From: Anaeramoeba flamelloides
Taxonomy: Eukaryota > Metamonada > Anaeramoebidae
Reading direction: 5' to 3'
DNA length: 64,000 nucleotides
NCBI GenBank assembly: GCA_027625915.1
Contig: JANTQA010000036.1
Coordinates: 1,359,501 to 1,423,500 of the forward strand
Shown: positions 1 to 12,129 of the stretch, piece after piece
How the letters are laid out: every line of letters starts with the position of its first letter
Position numbering within the stretch: the first letter of the stretch is position 1
The notes under the pieces: generated by a model
Told to the model about the DNA's origin: nothing
Seen by the model: the letters and a program-made list of their open reading frames with translations, nothing else
Databases searched by the model: none
Position numbers and translations under genes: made by a program

Positions 1-66
1 TAATACCATTTACATCCAATTACAACATACTTTGATTATACTGAAATCTATTGTGACGCTAATCCC
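1..66. mobile_element. End of a TTAA-flanked element (T0, partial)
   Basis: Ends ...gctaatccc followed by TTAA at 67-70; the inverted form GGGATTAG resembles the ends of T1 and T2. The rest lies outside the window. Confidence 0.4.
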
Positions 67-239
67 TTAACAGTTAAATGTACTTTGAAGAAATTATTTT
101 GTCGATTTTGGGGGTATTTTTTGGGGGGTACCCCAAATCAAATATTATAATTTTACGTACTTCTTGTTCCACGAAAACAACAAAGGCAAAGTGATCCATT
201 TAATAAGTTAAAAAAATCTTCATTTTTTTTTCTAGTTAA

Positions 240-931
240 GGGTCTAGTCATTATGGTGAAAAATTTTTTTCTGAAATGGAAAAAAACTTTTTAGTAATTT
301 TTATGAAGACCTAATACCAATCAAAAACCAACCAACCTATGATGTATGATCGATCATCCAAAAATCAACAACTAAAAATGAGGTCATTTTTAGAAAAAAG
401 CGCCAAAGAACGACACTCAATTTTCAATTAGAATAGTTAGAATTACAATTTTAAAAACAACTTTGTCAGTTTTGAAGTGTCACTTTTTTGCTCTTTTTGA
501 GATCTCGGTGATTTTTTTTTTTCTTTTTTTTCATTTTTCAAATGAGTTCTTTTAATCGATTGAATATCACAATATCCTTACTTAGTCAAATTTAGAGGGT
601 TACAAAATAACCACAAACGAGATTAAACCGAATTAAATTGATTAGGAAATTCAAGAAAGCAATTTGTTTAAAATTAAAGAAATTTAACCTCTTTTGGAAA
701 TAGAAAATGAGAAAAGATGAATTTTTTTTTAAAATTTTGATTTTTTGGAATTGAGAACTCTTTTAAACTTATTTTTATTCGTTTGAATTTTTTATCAAAG
801 ATGATCCAATTGATTTTTTTATTTTGTTATTTGAATTTTTTCAACCAAAAGAAGGACTATTTCACAATACCCTTTTTGATCTCGGGTCACCCCTTGAGTA
901 TGGTGAATATTCATAGTAAATGACTAGACAC
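240..931. mobile_element. TTAA-flanked non-autonomous DNA element T1
   Basis: Starts GGGTCTAGTCATTATGGTGAA after TTAA (236-239) and ends with the inverted form ...AATGACTAGACAC before TTAA (932-935). A TTAA target duplication is the mark of piggyBac-type elements. No transposase frame. It is homologous to T2 in the same orientation (shared aataccaatcaaaaac, ggcatttttagaaaaaagtg and caaagaacgacact blocks). Confidence 0.65.
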
Positions 932-935
932 TTAA

Positions 936-1620
936 GGGTCGGATTATTAGGTGAAAAATAATTTTTTGAAATTGTAAAAAAAAAATTCTGAATTATTATG
1001 AGTAACCTGATACCAATCAAAAACAAATAAACCTGTTAGGTATGATCAATTTCTATAAAACCAACAATAGAAAACGAGGGCATTTTTAGAAAAAAGTGTC
1101 AAAGAACGACACTTCATTTCCAATTTGAACTGGGAGATTACTAACCATTTTGAATATAAGTATGTAATTTTCAAAGAATATCTCTTTGGCACTATTTGAT
1201 ATCTAAAAGTTTTTTATTTTATTTTTTTTTTTTTTCATTTTTGAAGTGGATCTGCTTGAACTAAATGAAATCTATCTAAAGTGTTATTTGGTAAATATTA
1301 AGGGTTATAAAAAAACGAAAAATATGTTAAATTGGATTCAATAGATTTTTGATAGAAAGAAAAGAATTTGCTTTTAAATACAGAAATTTAAGTATTCAGG
1401 AATATCAAAAACGTGATTTGATATATATTATGTAAATTGTTTCTTTAAGATTTTTAAATATTTTTTTATTTTGAATTTATTTACTTATAATTCAGTGAAT
1501 TTTTTATTTTTTTATTATTGAAAGTCTTTTCAGCAAAGAGAAACCCAATTTAAGAGAAATATTTTTTGAGAATATTTTATTTCTATTGTATGAAGAAATG
1601 TTATGACAGTAAATATACCC
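936..1620. mobile_element. TTAA-flanked non-autonomous DNA element T2
   Basis: Begins GGGTCGGATTATTAGGTGAA immediately after the TTAA that closes T1, and ends ...CAGTAAATATACCC before TTGA, a one-base variant of TTAA. Nearly the same length as T1 (685 against 692). Confidence 0.6.
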
Positions 1621-1884
1621 TTGAAATTTAAAAAAATAAAGATTTTTTTTTCTTGAATATCTTGGATTGTATTAACAATTTTATTATATCTATAAGAATC
1701 ATGCCAAATATAATAAATCGATAAGATCTTGTATTAGAAAATTATGAGAAAAAATATTTAAAATTGTTACAACCAAAATATAATTTATTAACAAAATCAA
1801 TCTTTATAATTTTGATAATTTGTTATATAAATTTTCTAAATCAATAATAATTTAAATTACAAGATTTTTTGTTAATATAAACCA

Positions 1885-2250
1885 TTTTCTTACCAAATGG
1901 GTTCCTATATGACGGGTGAATTACCTATGTTTAAAAGGGTTTGTATTGGGATTGGTAAGAAAAAATTTATTTTGGAAATTTCAAAATTGAAATCATTTTT
2001 TCTGTTTTTTTTTTTGATTGTTTTTACATATAATTGAAATACAAATTTTTTTTATGGCAAGATCATAGTCACTAGGTAAAAAACAGTGCTTTTTTTGTTA
2101 CTGAAATCATGAAAAAAGTCGTAGAGGAATTGTGTTGATTTATTTTGGAATTATCTTTTAATCTTCAATTAAAGATCAAAATGAAAATACTTGTTTTTCT
2201 CAATAGTGTACTTATAATTTAATTTTATATATAAAATTATCAGTATAAAA
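1885..2250 (+). repeat. Dispersed repeat J, copy 1
   Basis: Shares with copies at 12.1, 22.7 and 53.5 kb an ordered set of blocks: gaatta(c)atgttta, aaatttcaaaattgaaatcat, a T run, gatc(a)tagtcac, and a final gatcaaaa...tgtttttctcaat. Confidence 0.55.
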
Positions 2251-4780
2251 CCGAAAAAAATTGTCTAAAATTCAAGATAAGAAACTCTAGGAAAAGTTTA
2301 ACTTAACAAAAATACAAAGAAACTATTTAAAATGACTAATTAAAATTATGAAATTTTATTTTTCTTCCAGGAATTTTTCATCAACATTTTTATGGTTCAG
2401 AAAACTTAAGGTAGTAAAGAAAAAGTAATAATAAAAAATTGAAAACAAAAAATACTTAACATAGGAATATAAATATATATTTGGGTGTCTAGTGGTCCAC
2501 TACTAGAGTGGTAGTGCTATTATTTTTATTGTTTAAAAGAATTGAGCAAAATAAAAGATTTTACTCCATTCTTTCAGATTAAAAAAAAAAACTAATAACA
2601 GTGGAATACCAATAATTAATCACAGATTGTGGAATTTTAATCTGTAATCGATAATATGTCTATCTGTTTTTTTTTTTTCCTCCTGTGAAGTCTTGGGACG
2701 TGTTGTAAAGTGCTATAGAGTACTTTATAGTTTCTTGTTTTTTTTTTTTTTTTTAATTGCCATAATTTGAAAAAATTTTGACAATCTACACCATTTTTAC
2801 CTGAGCCTCTCACAAAATTAAAAATTTTATTATCTTGTAATTTGAATAATATTATAGTTCATGTGATAAATTTTCTTTTAAAAATGAATAGAATTTTTTT
2901 TCTTTTTCAGAAAGATAAATAAAGAGAAAGAAAAACAAAAAATATAAAGAGAATAAGAAAATAATAAAAAAAAAACATAGATAAAAAATGAATTTACAAG
3001 TTTTTTTTACATCCTACTAAAATGTAGAATGATTTTTTTAGGTGGTTTAAATTTTTGGTAATTCATGTTTTGCATTACTGGATCTTTTCCAGAATTGGAT
3101 TTAATAAAGACATCTAAATATTTAACTAACGAAATATCAAATGAAACATGTTGCGTTATTCAGTATTTAATTAGACATTGTTAAGATATGATAACTTAAA
3201 ATTACTTATTTTTAAGAGCAAGAATCTGTATTCATAGTTTTCTTTCTTTTTTCTTTCTTATTTTTCTTTATATATTTGATTTTTGTTTGTTTGAATTGTA
3301 ATTTAATAAGAATTGTAAAATATCAATTATTTTGTAGTTATGATTGAGCATTTTATTTAGAATTGTTTTAATATGTTTTCTCTTTTCAAAATTTGAATTT
3401 AATGGTTTTTAAATTATGAAATTGGGGTTTATTAAAAGAGCTTATTCGAAAATAACAGTAATGTGTTCTATATCAATAATAAATAATGTAAAGCCAAATT
3501 TATTTTTAATAAAAAAAAAAAAAAAAAAAATGAGAAATAAAAATGTAGAATTATTGGTTCATGAAAATATTAACAATTATTTATCATTAAGATAACCATG
3601 AAAAAAAGTAATAAATAATTAGAAATCAAAATAAAATTTGTTTTTTTTTTCAATTTTTTTGGAGTTAGTAAAAGAAAAAAAATAAATTGATCAAGTTGTT
3701 GAGATTTCACCCACAATTATTAATCAATCAGAGTTTGGATAATATTCATCACCTTTTATGATTTTTCTCTTTAAAAGAACTAGACTTTAACATAATATTA
3801 GCTCTTCAATAATTTTTTTTTCAAACCAATTTACACTATTATCTGATTACAATAATTTAATAAAAATAAAAATTCAAAAAACAAAAATTATTTCTAAATA
3901 GTTCTAAAGTCTAGTATTGAATTATTTTTAATTTTTTTTTTACTATTCCAACAATTTGGAATTTATTTTACTTTTAAAATCAAACCTTAGTTTATTTTTT
4001 GATTTTTTGATCAATTAGACCAAAAATAATGTTTTTTTTTGAAAAGTATTTGTTTTATTGAATATACATTTCTAAATTTGATCAAATATTGTTACAACCA
4101 ACTCTTTATTCACTATTTTGGTTCAGTAAAACCCCCCATAATCTTTTGATTAAAAATCGAAAAAAAAATATTTTCAATGTTTTATTATTTTTTAGTTCAA
4201 AAAAACAAAATAATTCAAAGATCATTCAAAAGAGTGGTTAAACATTGTTTTTTTCTTGGGAAATTAACAAAATAAAGAAAAAAAATTATTTTTTTAAAAA
4301 AGAGAAATTTGATTTGAATTTTTTTTTTAAAATGAAAAAAACATAACTCCTTTTTTTCTATACCAAGTTATGTAGCCATCATGAGAAAACAATTTTTAAA
4401 CCAAAATGGAAATAAAACCTTTTCTTCTAGGATTTCAGGAATGAAATTTGACTTTTTTGTAATTTACTTCAATCGAAAAAAAAAAAAAAAACAGAGAAAA
4501 TTAAATTACTACCAATCATTCACTTTATAAATAGTTTTCTTTCCAGAGTATATTTGTAATTTTTCAAACCCAGTTATACATAAATAATCCCATTAATGAA
4601 AATGAGTTCCAAATCCCCGACTTTTATTAAAGATTGAATTTTTAAAAGAAAATTTCACTTTAAAAAAAAAAATTAAATACTGTTTTTCAGTCTTACTCTA
4701 ATATAAAGATCCTTTTTACCCTTTAGAATTTAAAATTGAAATGGAGTTTTCAAAATAATTATTCCTACAAAAAATAATAA
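2250..4780. other. Gene-free AT-rich stretch
   Basis: No supported frame. Holds a degenerate R-type hairpin half near 2524-2577 (aaaagaattgagcaaaat ... attttactccattcttt) and the short R-type tail gtgctatagagtacttta near 2711-2730; otherwise homopolymer runs. Confidence 0.5.
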
Positions 4781-5237
4781 CTGTAGAGTAAAAATGTTGG
4801 AAATAGAAAAATGGTTGGACAGTATTTTTAATTGGGAACATTACTGAAAATGATTTTTAATTTCAATCATTTGTAAAGCAACTCAAGAAAATAACAATAA
4901 TCTACTTATTAGAATAAGGATTAATGTAATTCTACCTTTTCAAAACTTTATCTCTTATAGTATAATGCAAGTTTAAAAATTACCATTTTCAGAATTAATA
5001 GTAAACAATACGACAACTTGGATTTTTGTTAAAATAGCATGATCTACTTGAGTTATCAACCATTCAAATGAGTATTCTACACAAACCACAGATTAATGAA
5101 CTTTTAACAGCTTTAAACCTGGATTTATATAAAATTCACCTAGTTATCAATAGGATTTGATTTTCAATTTCAGTAATGTTTCCAATTAAAAATGGTGTCC
5201 AACCATTTTTCTGTGTCCAACATTTTTCTCTCAACAG
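4781..5237. mobile_element. Inverted-repeat element K (457 bp)
   Basis: About 85 bases at each end are inverted copies: left ctgtagagtaaaaatgttgg... with atggttggacagta and aattgggaacattactgaaa; the right end carries the same blocks inverted (cagtaatgtttccaattaaa ... tgtccaaccat). The right edge abuts TA. No coding frame. Related to element L at 56.2 kb. Confidence 0.65.
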
Positions 5238-5284
5238 TAAATACCTTTTTATGTTTCTAAAAAATATCTTATTTCAATATATTA

Positions 5285-6508
5285 GAGGTTTTGATGAAAA
5301 CATATATTATCATGATATTAATAATAAAATCGTGATATTATTAAAAATCGTGATTAGTCCAATTTTATCGCGATATTCAACATTATCGCGATATTCACAT
5401 TATCGCGAAAAAATGAAAAATTATTTTTTTGAGATTACCTTAAAAAAATCTTAACTTTAACAAAGTCTTGAGACTTTTACAACACTTTCCCCTTTCATAA
5501 ATGTCAGAAAGTGTGTGTAAGTGTTGTGGACTGTCTTCAAGTGTTTGAAAGTTTTGAAAGACAGAAAATTTTTTATAAAAAGGGATGGAGTTTGGTTTGT
5601 TGTGGAAAAAAATTTTATTCTTTTCATTTTTTTTTAACAAAATATAAAATCTCAACCAAAGTTTATGATCAAACTAATAATTACCCATTCCAACAATATA
5701 ATTGAATATAGGATAGAAGTATTTTCTTCCAATGGAGTTGTTACCTTCACAATTTTAAATAGCCAAAAAGAATAAAGAATAATTTTCCTTCTTATTGTGT
5801 TCGATCAAAAAAAAACCTCTAAGCTCTAATTGTGTTTTCTGTCCAATACAAAGATGCTCAAAGAAGAAAAAGAACAAGAAGACAAATCTATAAAAAATCT
5901 AAATAATTGGTGATCATCTGACAAGGATATTGTGAAAGCTAATGAAAAGTTTACCAACCCCTTTTAGCTTTCGGAGAATATTGAAAATCTTTTAACCCAA
6001 GAAGACATTCTTTAAAAAACGGACAAAGGGTTGGTTGTTTTAGAAGGTCTTTTATTCAACTCAATTTACAACACAACGATTAACTGAAAAAATATTTATT
6101 TCTATTTATTTCTTATTGTTGTTGATCTTAAAGGATCGATAGATTTGTCAAACAAACAAAATGAAAGCACAATAAAACTCTTGGATCTGATACCTGATTG
6201 GATCAAGAATCTTTTTTGTTGTTTTTTCAAAGAATGACTTTTTTTCACCTAATCTATTTTTTGATCAAAAAAAATTTTTTTGTTTAAATATTTCTCAATT
6301 AGCCCAAAAACCCATCAACTATTTTATCGCGATTACTTTTTAATCGCGATATTTTGGCATTTATCGCGATTTTATAGAATTATCGTGATTTGTTATATTA
6401 TCGCGATAATATTGAATTCGCGATTTTCTGATATTATCTCGATTTGATGGAAATTATCGCGATTTTTTAAGCTTTATCGTGAATTAATCATGTTATCATC
6501 AAAACCTC
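5285..6508. mobile_element. 1.2 kb inverted-repeat element with TATCGCGATA arrays
   Basis: Ends GAGGTTTTGATG.. and its inverse ..CATCAAAACCTC, flanked on both sides by TATTA (5280-5284 and 6509-6513), a candidate 5-base target duplication. Both subterminal zones contain repeated variants of the palindrome TATCGCGATA (left about 5310-5410, right about 6323-6485), more than a dozen in all counting TCGTGA and TCTCGA variants. The inner part has a snap-back stretch near 5463-5555 and a decayed reading frame near 5850-6235. No transposase is recognised. Confidence 0.7.
5850..6235 (+). pseudogene. Decayed reading frame inside the TATCGCGATA element
   Basis: One frame reads MLKEEKEQEDKSIKNLNNW, later DKDIVKANEKFTNP, LLTQEDIL, and VVDLKGSIDLSNKQ...DLIPDWIKNLFC over about 130 codons with four in-frame stops of all three kinds. 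Composition is protein-like; family unknown. Confidence 0.35.
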
Positions 6509-7319
6509 TATTACTTTTTTCATTACAAATATATTTTAGATAAATCTCTTTTGATCAAAAAACATAGTACTTAAAATTTTTTAACCTTGATAAATTCCAA
6601 TTTCAACGAGTAACTCTTCATTCAATTCCAAATTAATAGGTTTTCAATTGTTTTTCCTGAATAATTTAAAAGCATTCCAGTTTGGAATCTTTGAAATTTT
6701 TTTTTTCTTTATTAGTTTATCGATCAACAACCCCCATTCAATTTTTAATATTCAATATAAAAGCTTCATATTATTTTTGTTGTTGTTACCTGAAAAATAG
6801 AAAAAACAAATCCCGAAATTGTAGCGAAAGACATATTAATTGAAAAGTTGTTTTTATTGGTAAATTCTATTTATTAGGACTTTGTGATTTTCAAAACCAA
6901 ACTTTCTGGTGATAGTCAAACTGAAAATTATTTCTTAATTGATAAAATAGCCAAACATTTTAAAAATAATTTTTTTTTTGATCTGTTGCTTTCAAAAAAA
7001 TCAAATTCTGAGTGTCATTTAAAAACGTTAGATAAATGGATTTAAGGTCACATATTTGTTCAAATAAAATCAATTGTTATTCTCAAAAAATGTATTTATA
7101 TTTTATTAATTTTTCTTTATTAATATAATTTGTATAACCATAATAATATATCAAAATATATAAAATATTATCACTCTGATTATAAATAAATCTATGAATA
7201 TAATATATAAATATTTATATTATATACAAACACGTAGGGACTTGTTCGTACATACTTGTAAAATATTAATATAATATCAAATATTTGTATTATCTTGGAA
7301 AGGAAACTTGATCTATGAA

Positions 7320-9194
7320 CTAATTTTTGGTCATAATTTCATCTTCTGATGATTCAACTAGAATTATTTTGTCCAAAACCAAAATTTTTGAACTTTTATT
7401 CTTATTCTTGTTCTTGTTCTTGTAATCATCAAGGTCATCTAAAAAGTCGCTGTCCGAATTAAAAACGCTTTCGCAGGCGCTTTCGATGGCGCTTTCAATT
7501 TCTCTTTGGTGAGGTTTCTCAATTTTAGGCTTTTTATAATAGGTGGGGCAATGTTTCATTCTCCATACACTTGAATAAGTATATTTTTTTGCAACGAACA
7601 AAAAAATGAAAAAAAATAGCAGCATAAGCGAAGCAAAGAAAAGAAACTGATCTCTTTCTTTCTCAAAAAAGTTCATCTCTTCAATTACAGTTACAAGCAA
7701 ATTGCCAATCCCTGTTGTTGTGATCCATACCGACTGCATTAATGATCTTGTCTGTTTGGGCGATTCTGAAATTGCCAATTGCAGGCCCGTGATCGACACC
7801 AAGGTTTCGCCAATACATAGCAACGCATATTGTGGAATTTGCCACGCCCAGTGCACGTTGCCGTGGCCGTATTTGTCAATTCTCACTTGTACCAACGCAG
7901 CGGCAACAAAGCTGGACACAGTCCAAAGTAAACCGACAGAAATTCTCATTAATGGCGCAAATCGGATTTTAAATCGATACAGCAAAGGGTAGATCACACG
8001 ATCGAAAAGCGGGATCATAATCATCAGCAATGCTGGGTTTAGCACCATAATTTGGCTTGGGGAGAGATTTGTTTTCCATGATCCAAATTTTAGTGACAAA
8101 TTCATTTGATCGGCTTGGATTACCCAAGTAGACGAATGTTGATCAAAGAGTGCCCAAAAGACGGGCAATGGGACGAAGATTTGAATTGCATGTATAAAGA
8201 TTTTTAAATCATCCAAAGATTTGTTCCTATCCTCATCAAATTCTTCAAAATTCCCATCAGACTCTGATTCCGAGTCGGTCTCCGTGTCCGTGTCCGTGCC
8301 CGTTTCTGATTCTGATTTTGATTTTGATTTTGATTCGGATTCTGATTCTGATTCTAAAGTTCTCCCAGAATCTGATTTTGTTTTTTTGTTTTTTTTTTTT
8401 TTTTTTTGTCTGTTCTCGACTAAACGATGATTTTCATCAATTTTAGCCCAATCAAGCCAATGTTCTTTGTTCCATTTTTGGGTTTTTCTTGCTTTCCATT
8501 TTTCTTTCAGAGCCAAAACCATCAAATTTAGAAAATTTTTCAGCAGTTTCCCAGTCGATGGAACAATAATATACAAGCGCTTCCCCGTTCGAAATATGAT
8601 TACAGAAACAAACATTATAATTGCTGAGATCCCGAACGCTGTCCAATAATTTAAATTCATTTGGATTAGAGGCGTTGTGATCGTTGACAAAACAGATCCG
8701 ACGTTGATGGACAAATAAAACAAAGAATAAATGCGAGTCAAAAGCTTCTCTGTTAAATTCGTTACCTGATCGGACAGAAACGCGCTCACATTTGGCTTGA
8801 TGCATGCAGATCCAAACGCGATCGTAAACAAGGAGAGAAACACAAGCCCCTTTGAAGTGACCTTTGCGGAGAAGGACAAAAGAAACATCCCCACGGAGTA
8901 TAACAAACTAAAATAAAAAATTGTTCGGAATTTGCCCAGCCAGCAATCAGCCAGAAAGGCACCAAGGATTGGAATGAAATAACAAAAAAAAACAAACAAA
9001 TGGAAATACGAGGTTGCTTTTTTATTTGAGTACCCCAAGGAAATCAGAAATAAGACCAACAACGCCCTCATACCATAAAAGCAAAACCTTTCGCTAAATT
9101 CAGTTCCTAAAATAAAATAAAAACGACCTGGGAAGCTGAAGTTTTTTTCTTGATCGTTTGATAACAGTTGTGATTTTTCTGTTTGTTCTTTCAT
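7320..9194 (-). CDS. POT/PTR2 family proton-coupled oligopeptide transporter (SLC15-like)
   Basis: A single uninterrupted 624-residue frame. It should encode a multi-pass membrane protein that imports di- or tripeptides with protons. Family marks are clear: the ExxERF motif (Glu32, Glu35, Arg36, Phe37, followed by YG), a GxxxAD motif near residues 78-83, an IKPNVSAF segment at 132-139, the YLSINVGS signature at 160-167, FWALFDQ at 346-352, and a conserved late helix around SPKQTRSLMQ. A long soluble loop at about 230-330, between the two helical bundles, carries a lysine run and then Ser-Glu, Ser-Lys and Thr-Asp dipeptide repeats; the C-terminal tail is also acidic and charged. The loop repeat is encoded by an imperfect hexamer tract near 8260-8350. 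The start is the first ATG before the conserved helix 1. No intron is needed. Substrate is inferred from the family only. Confidence 0.93.
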   Translation of the reverse strand: MKEQTEKSQLLSNDQEKNFSFPGRFYFILGTEFSERFCFYGMRALLVLFLISLGYSNKKATSYFHLFVFFCYFIPILGAFLADCWLGKFRTIFYFSLLYSVGMFLLSFSAKVTSKGLVFLSLFTIAFGSACIKPNVSAFLSDQVTNLTEKLLTRIYSLFYLSINVGSVLSTITTPLIQMNLNYWTAFGISAIIMFVSVIIFRTGKRLYIIVPSTGKLLKNFLNLMVLALKEKWKARKTQKWNKEHWLDWAKIDENHRLVENRQKKKKKNKKTKSDSGRTLESESESESKSKSKSESETGTDTDTETDSESESDGNFEEFDEDRNKSLDDLKIFIHAIQIFVPLPVFWALFDQHSSTWVIQADQMNLSLKFGSWKTNLSPSQIMVLNPALLMIMIPLFDRVIYPLLYRFKIRFAPLMRISVGLLWTVSSFVAAALVQVRIDKYGHGNVHWAWQIPQYALLCIGETLVSITGLQLAISESPKQTRSLMQSVWITTTGIGNLLVTVIEEMNFFEKERDQFLFFASLMLLFFFIFLFVAKKYTYSSVWRMKHCPTYYKKPKIEKPHQREIESAIESACESVFNSDSDFLDDLDDYKNKNKNKNKSSKILVLDKIILVESSEDEIMTKN

Positions 9195-12129
9195 TCTACA
9201 GTTTGAAACCCCACAAGTAAAATTTGAAAAAATAAAAAGATATTTGTAAAAGAATCTTTAATTTGCAAAATTTTTTTCGAATTTTGTTCTCATTTGGTTT
9301 TGACAGAAACTGAAGAATTAACAGTTTGTGATTTGTCTTTGATAAAATTTACAAAATGACTTGGAGGGTAATTTTTCCAGAAATATTAATTTAGAGAAGA
9401 ATGTTGATATTTTTTTAAAATTCATTTTTCTTCGCTGTTGTGGATTATTCTGTTTATTATTTGAGGCATATCAATGGCCTTGTTTGAGTTTGGTAGTAAA
9501 TCACGTGGACGTTATTTGAGAAAATCTCTAAAAAGAAAATGTTAGAAGGGGATTTTTTATTTTTTTGGAATTATTTTTCGGTTATTAATTTTTTGTTTGG
9601 TTTTTTTGTAATTAATAAAAGATATTTTTTATTTCAAGTTCCCAAGCATTGTTTCCATAAAGTGGTTGTAAATTCCCAATGTTTTCATAAGATCATTGGA
9701 TTATAAAAGTCTTGAGTCAAATTTATTTTCATTGATTGGGCTCTGAGATAAAATGTATAATTCTTAATTTGTATATTACACTAATAAAAAAAATTAAGAA
9801 TTAAAATTAATTAGGTTTTAATAATAATAGTTCATAATTTAATATCTGAGTATATCTACTTAAATTATTACTATACTTTTGATTAATTTAAGGTGTTGAA
9901 TAATCATTAATATAAAATATTAGAGCTATTTTTGATTAGAGAAAAATTTTTAATATTTTATCAATTTTTTTAGAATTTGTAAATTAAGATTTTATTATAA
10001 AGTTAATTCTTTTCAAAAAACTATAATAAATTACTAACAGTGTGATTTCATAAAAATTTACTAGCTATAAATCAAAAATATTCAAACAAGATAAAATGAT
10101 GTTATTTTTACAATAAATTTATGGTATAAAAAATGAATTTATCTGAAGAATGATAATATTTTTGGTTAAGTTGAAAATGTGGGACGTATAGCAAATTTCA
10201 TTATAAATTTATATATATTTATAATATCTTTGTTTATGTAAAAAAAAATTAAAACTATTATTTCAGTAATATAATTAAAAAGTACGAAAAATATAATAAG
10301 TAAAAAAAAAATATAAAATATGGAAAAAAAATAAAATTTTTTAAATATGAAGTTTTTGATATGAAAAGAAAAATAATACAGATCATTGCAACTCCTTAAA
10401 AAATAAACTGTTGTATTTTCGAGTTAATGATTTTTCATACAAGAAAATTTATAATGTATTTTTTTTTTTAAAAAAAAAAACCCTCCCTTTATGGTACCAA
10501 GATTTGAAAACTTAAATCATAGTAAAACACAACCAAACTAATATGATATCCCCCCCCCCCACAGTACAAAAGCTATTTAAGTCAAATTTAAGACTTATAT
10601 AAATTGTAATCACTGTATTTTGAACGATTTTAGATCCTGATCTATTTTCCATTTATATAATATTTTTTTCCATTCAACACTACACTACATTAAAAAAAAA
10701 TTGAAAATTTTAAATAAGATAAAATAACAAATTCTACAAACCTTTCAACATTTAAAATAAAGTTTATTTACAGTATAATCATAATTACAGAACTCCAAAT
10801 TCTTGATGATATTGTATTTATGGTTCTTGTTAAAAACTTTTTTGAAAGTCTCTCGTCTAGAAAAAAAAGATAAGTTAGGGGTAAAAAAATCCATATAAAC
10901 ATATGGATAAATTTTCTTTTAATACAACTTGTAGATATTAACTTTAATAGATAATAACTAATAGTTTTGAAAATGTTGTGCTTATCTAATAAAACTTTAA
11001 TGGATAAAAAAAAATAACCTCTGATAATTATTCTGTGTCCTAGGTTTTCTAGGATTCAAAATAATCAAGAAAAATTCCTTGATTTAAATCTATTTTTTTA
11101 AATTCTGGAAACCTAATGGCGGCTTTTATTTACTTTTTGTTTTAATCTGCGAAAATTTATTGATTTTCTAATCAAAATAAAAATGAAATAAAACTTAACG
11201 AAAAGTTTCCACCGAGTTCTCTAGATTTTCCAGAATTTACAAGAATAAATGGAAATCTTTTATTTTACATAATTCTTTTAAATTCAGGAATAGATAACCC
11301 TTTTTTTTTTTTTTTTAATTTTCGGATATTTTAAAAAACCTAAAAAAACAATGAATGTTTCAACAAGTGTTTTATTTTTCAAGAGTTTAAAATGTCTGAA
11401 TAAAACCAGGGGTTTAATTCAATTCTAGGTAATTCTGAAAATATAACGGCGGTTTTTTTTACTTCTTGTGAGAAACAAAAATTAAAGAAATTGGCAGTTT
11501 TTATTCAAAAATTAAAGAAAACCTAACGAAAAATCGAAAACAAAATAATTTTTATCTATAAATAAATAAATAATTTTTTAATAATCAAAATAATTGATTA
11601 TCCTTTTGAAAGATATTTATTCAATTTAAAAACTTTTTTAAAATATATGATAAAATGATTTCTTAACTGTAAAGAAAAAAATATTCAAATTTTTTACAAT
11701 AAATTCTAAAAAAATCTTATTCGAAAATTGGATTTTCGAGCGTAAATTTACAAATAAAATGAAAAATAATTTTTTCGAAGATATTTTATTAACCAATAGT
11801 GTTTATTATAATTGGAATGATCAAAAAAATGAAAAATTAACAAATTTTTAATTTTTAGTTAAAAAATTTTCTTTCATGATAGGTAATGTATGATTAAATA
11901 AAGAAAAAAAGTCCATAAAAAAAAAGTTAAACGTATTTTTTTTTTTATTTTTTCAATTATTCTGGAAATAGTCTAAAATCTAATATTTAATAATAGTTAT
12001 CATAAAAAACAGATGTTTAAAATGATAATTACCACGTAAAAATTTTATTTATTCACCATTTTATTACTGTCAAGTCAACTTTTATACAAATTTCCTGGAT
12101 ATAATCATAATTATATAAAGTATTTTTTA
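9195..12129. other. Gene-free AT-rich stretch
   Basis: No supported coding. A run of ten or more C at 10550-10560 stands out. R-type hairpins lie near 11036-11117 and 11219-11290 (ttccagaattta ... taaattctgg), with a third diverged one near 11400. Confidence 0.5.

Noticed and set aside
8221-8430. Ser/Asp/Val repeat frame on the plus strand
   Set aside because: Antisense shadow of the dipeptide repeat in the transporter gene.
10550-10560. C homopolymer as a functional site
   Set aside because: Striking in this AT-rich DNA, but a single isolated run has no supporting context and may be a simple slippage product.
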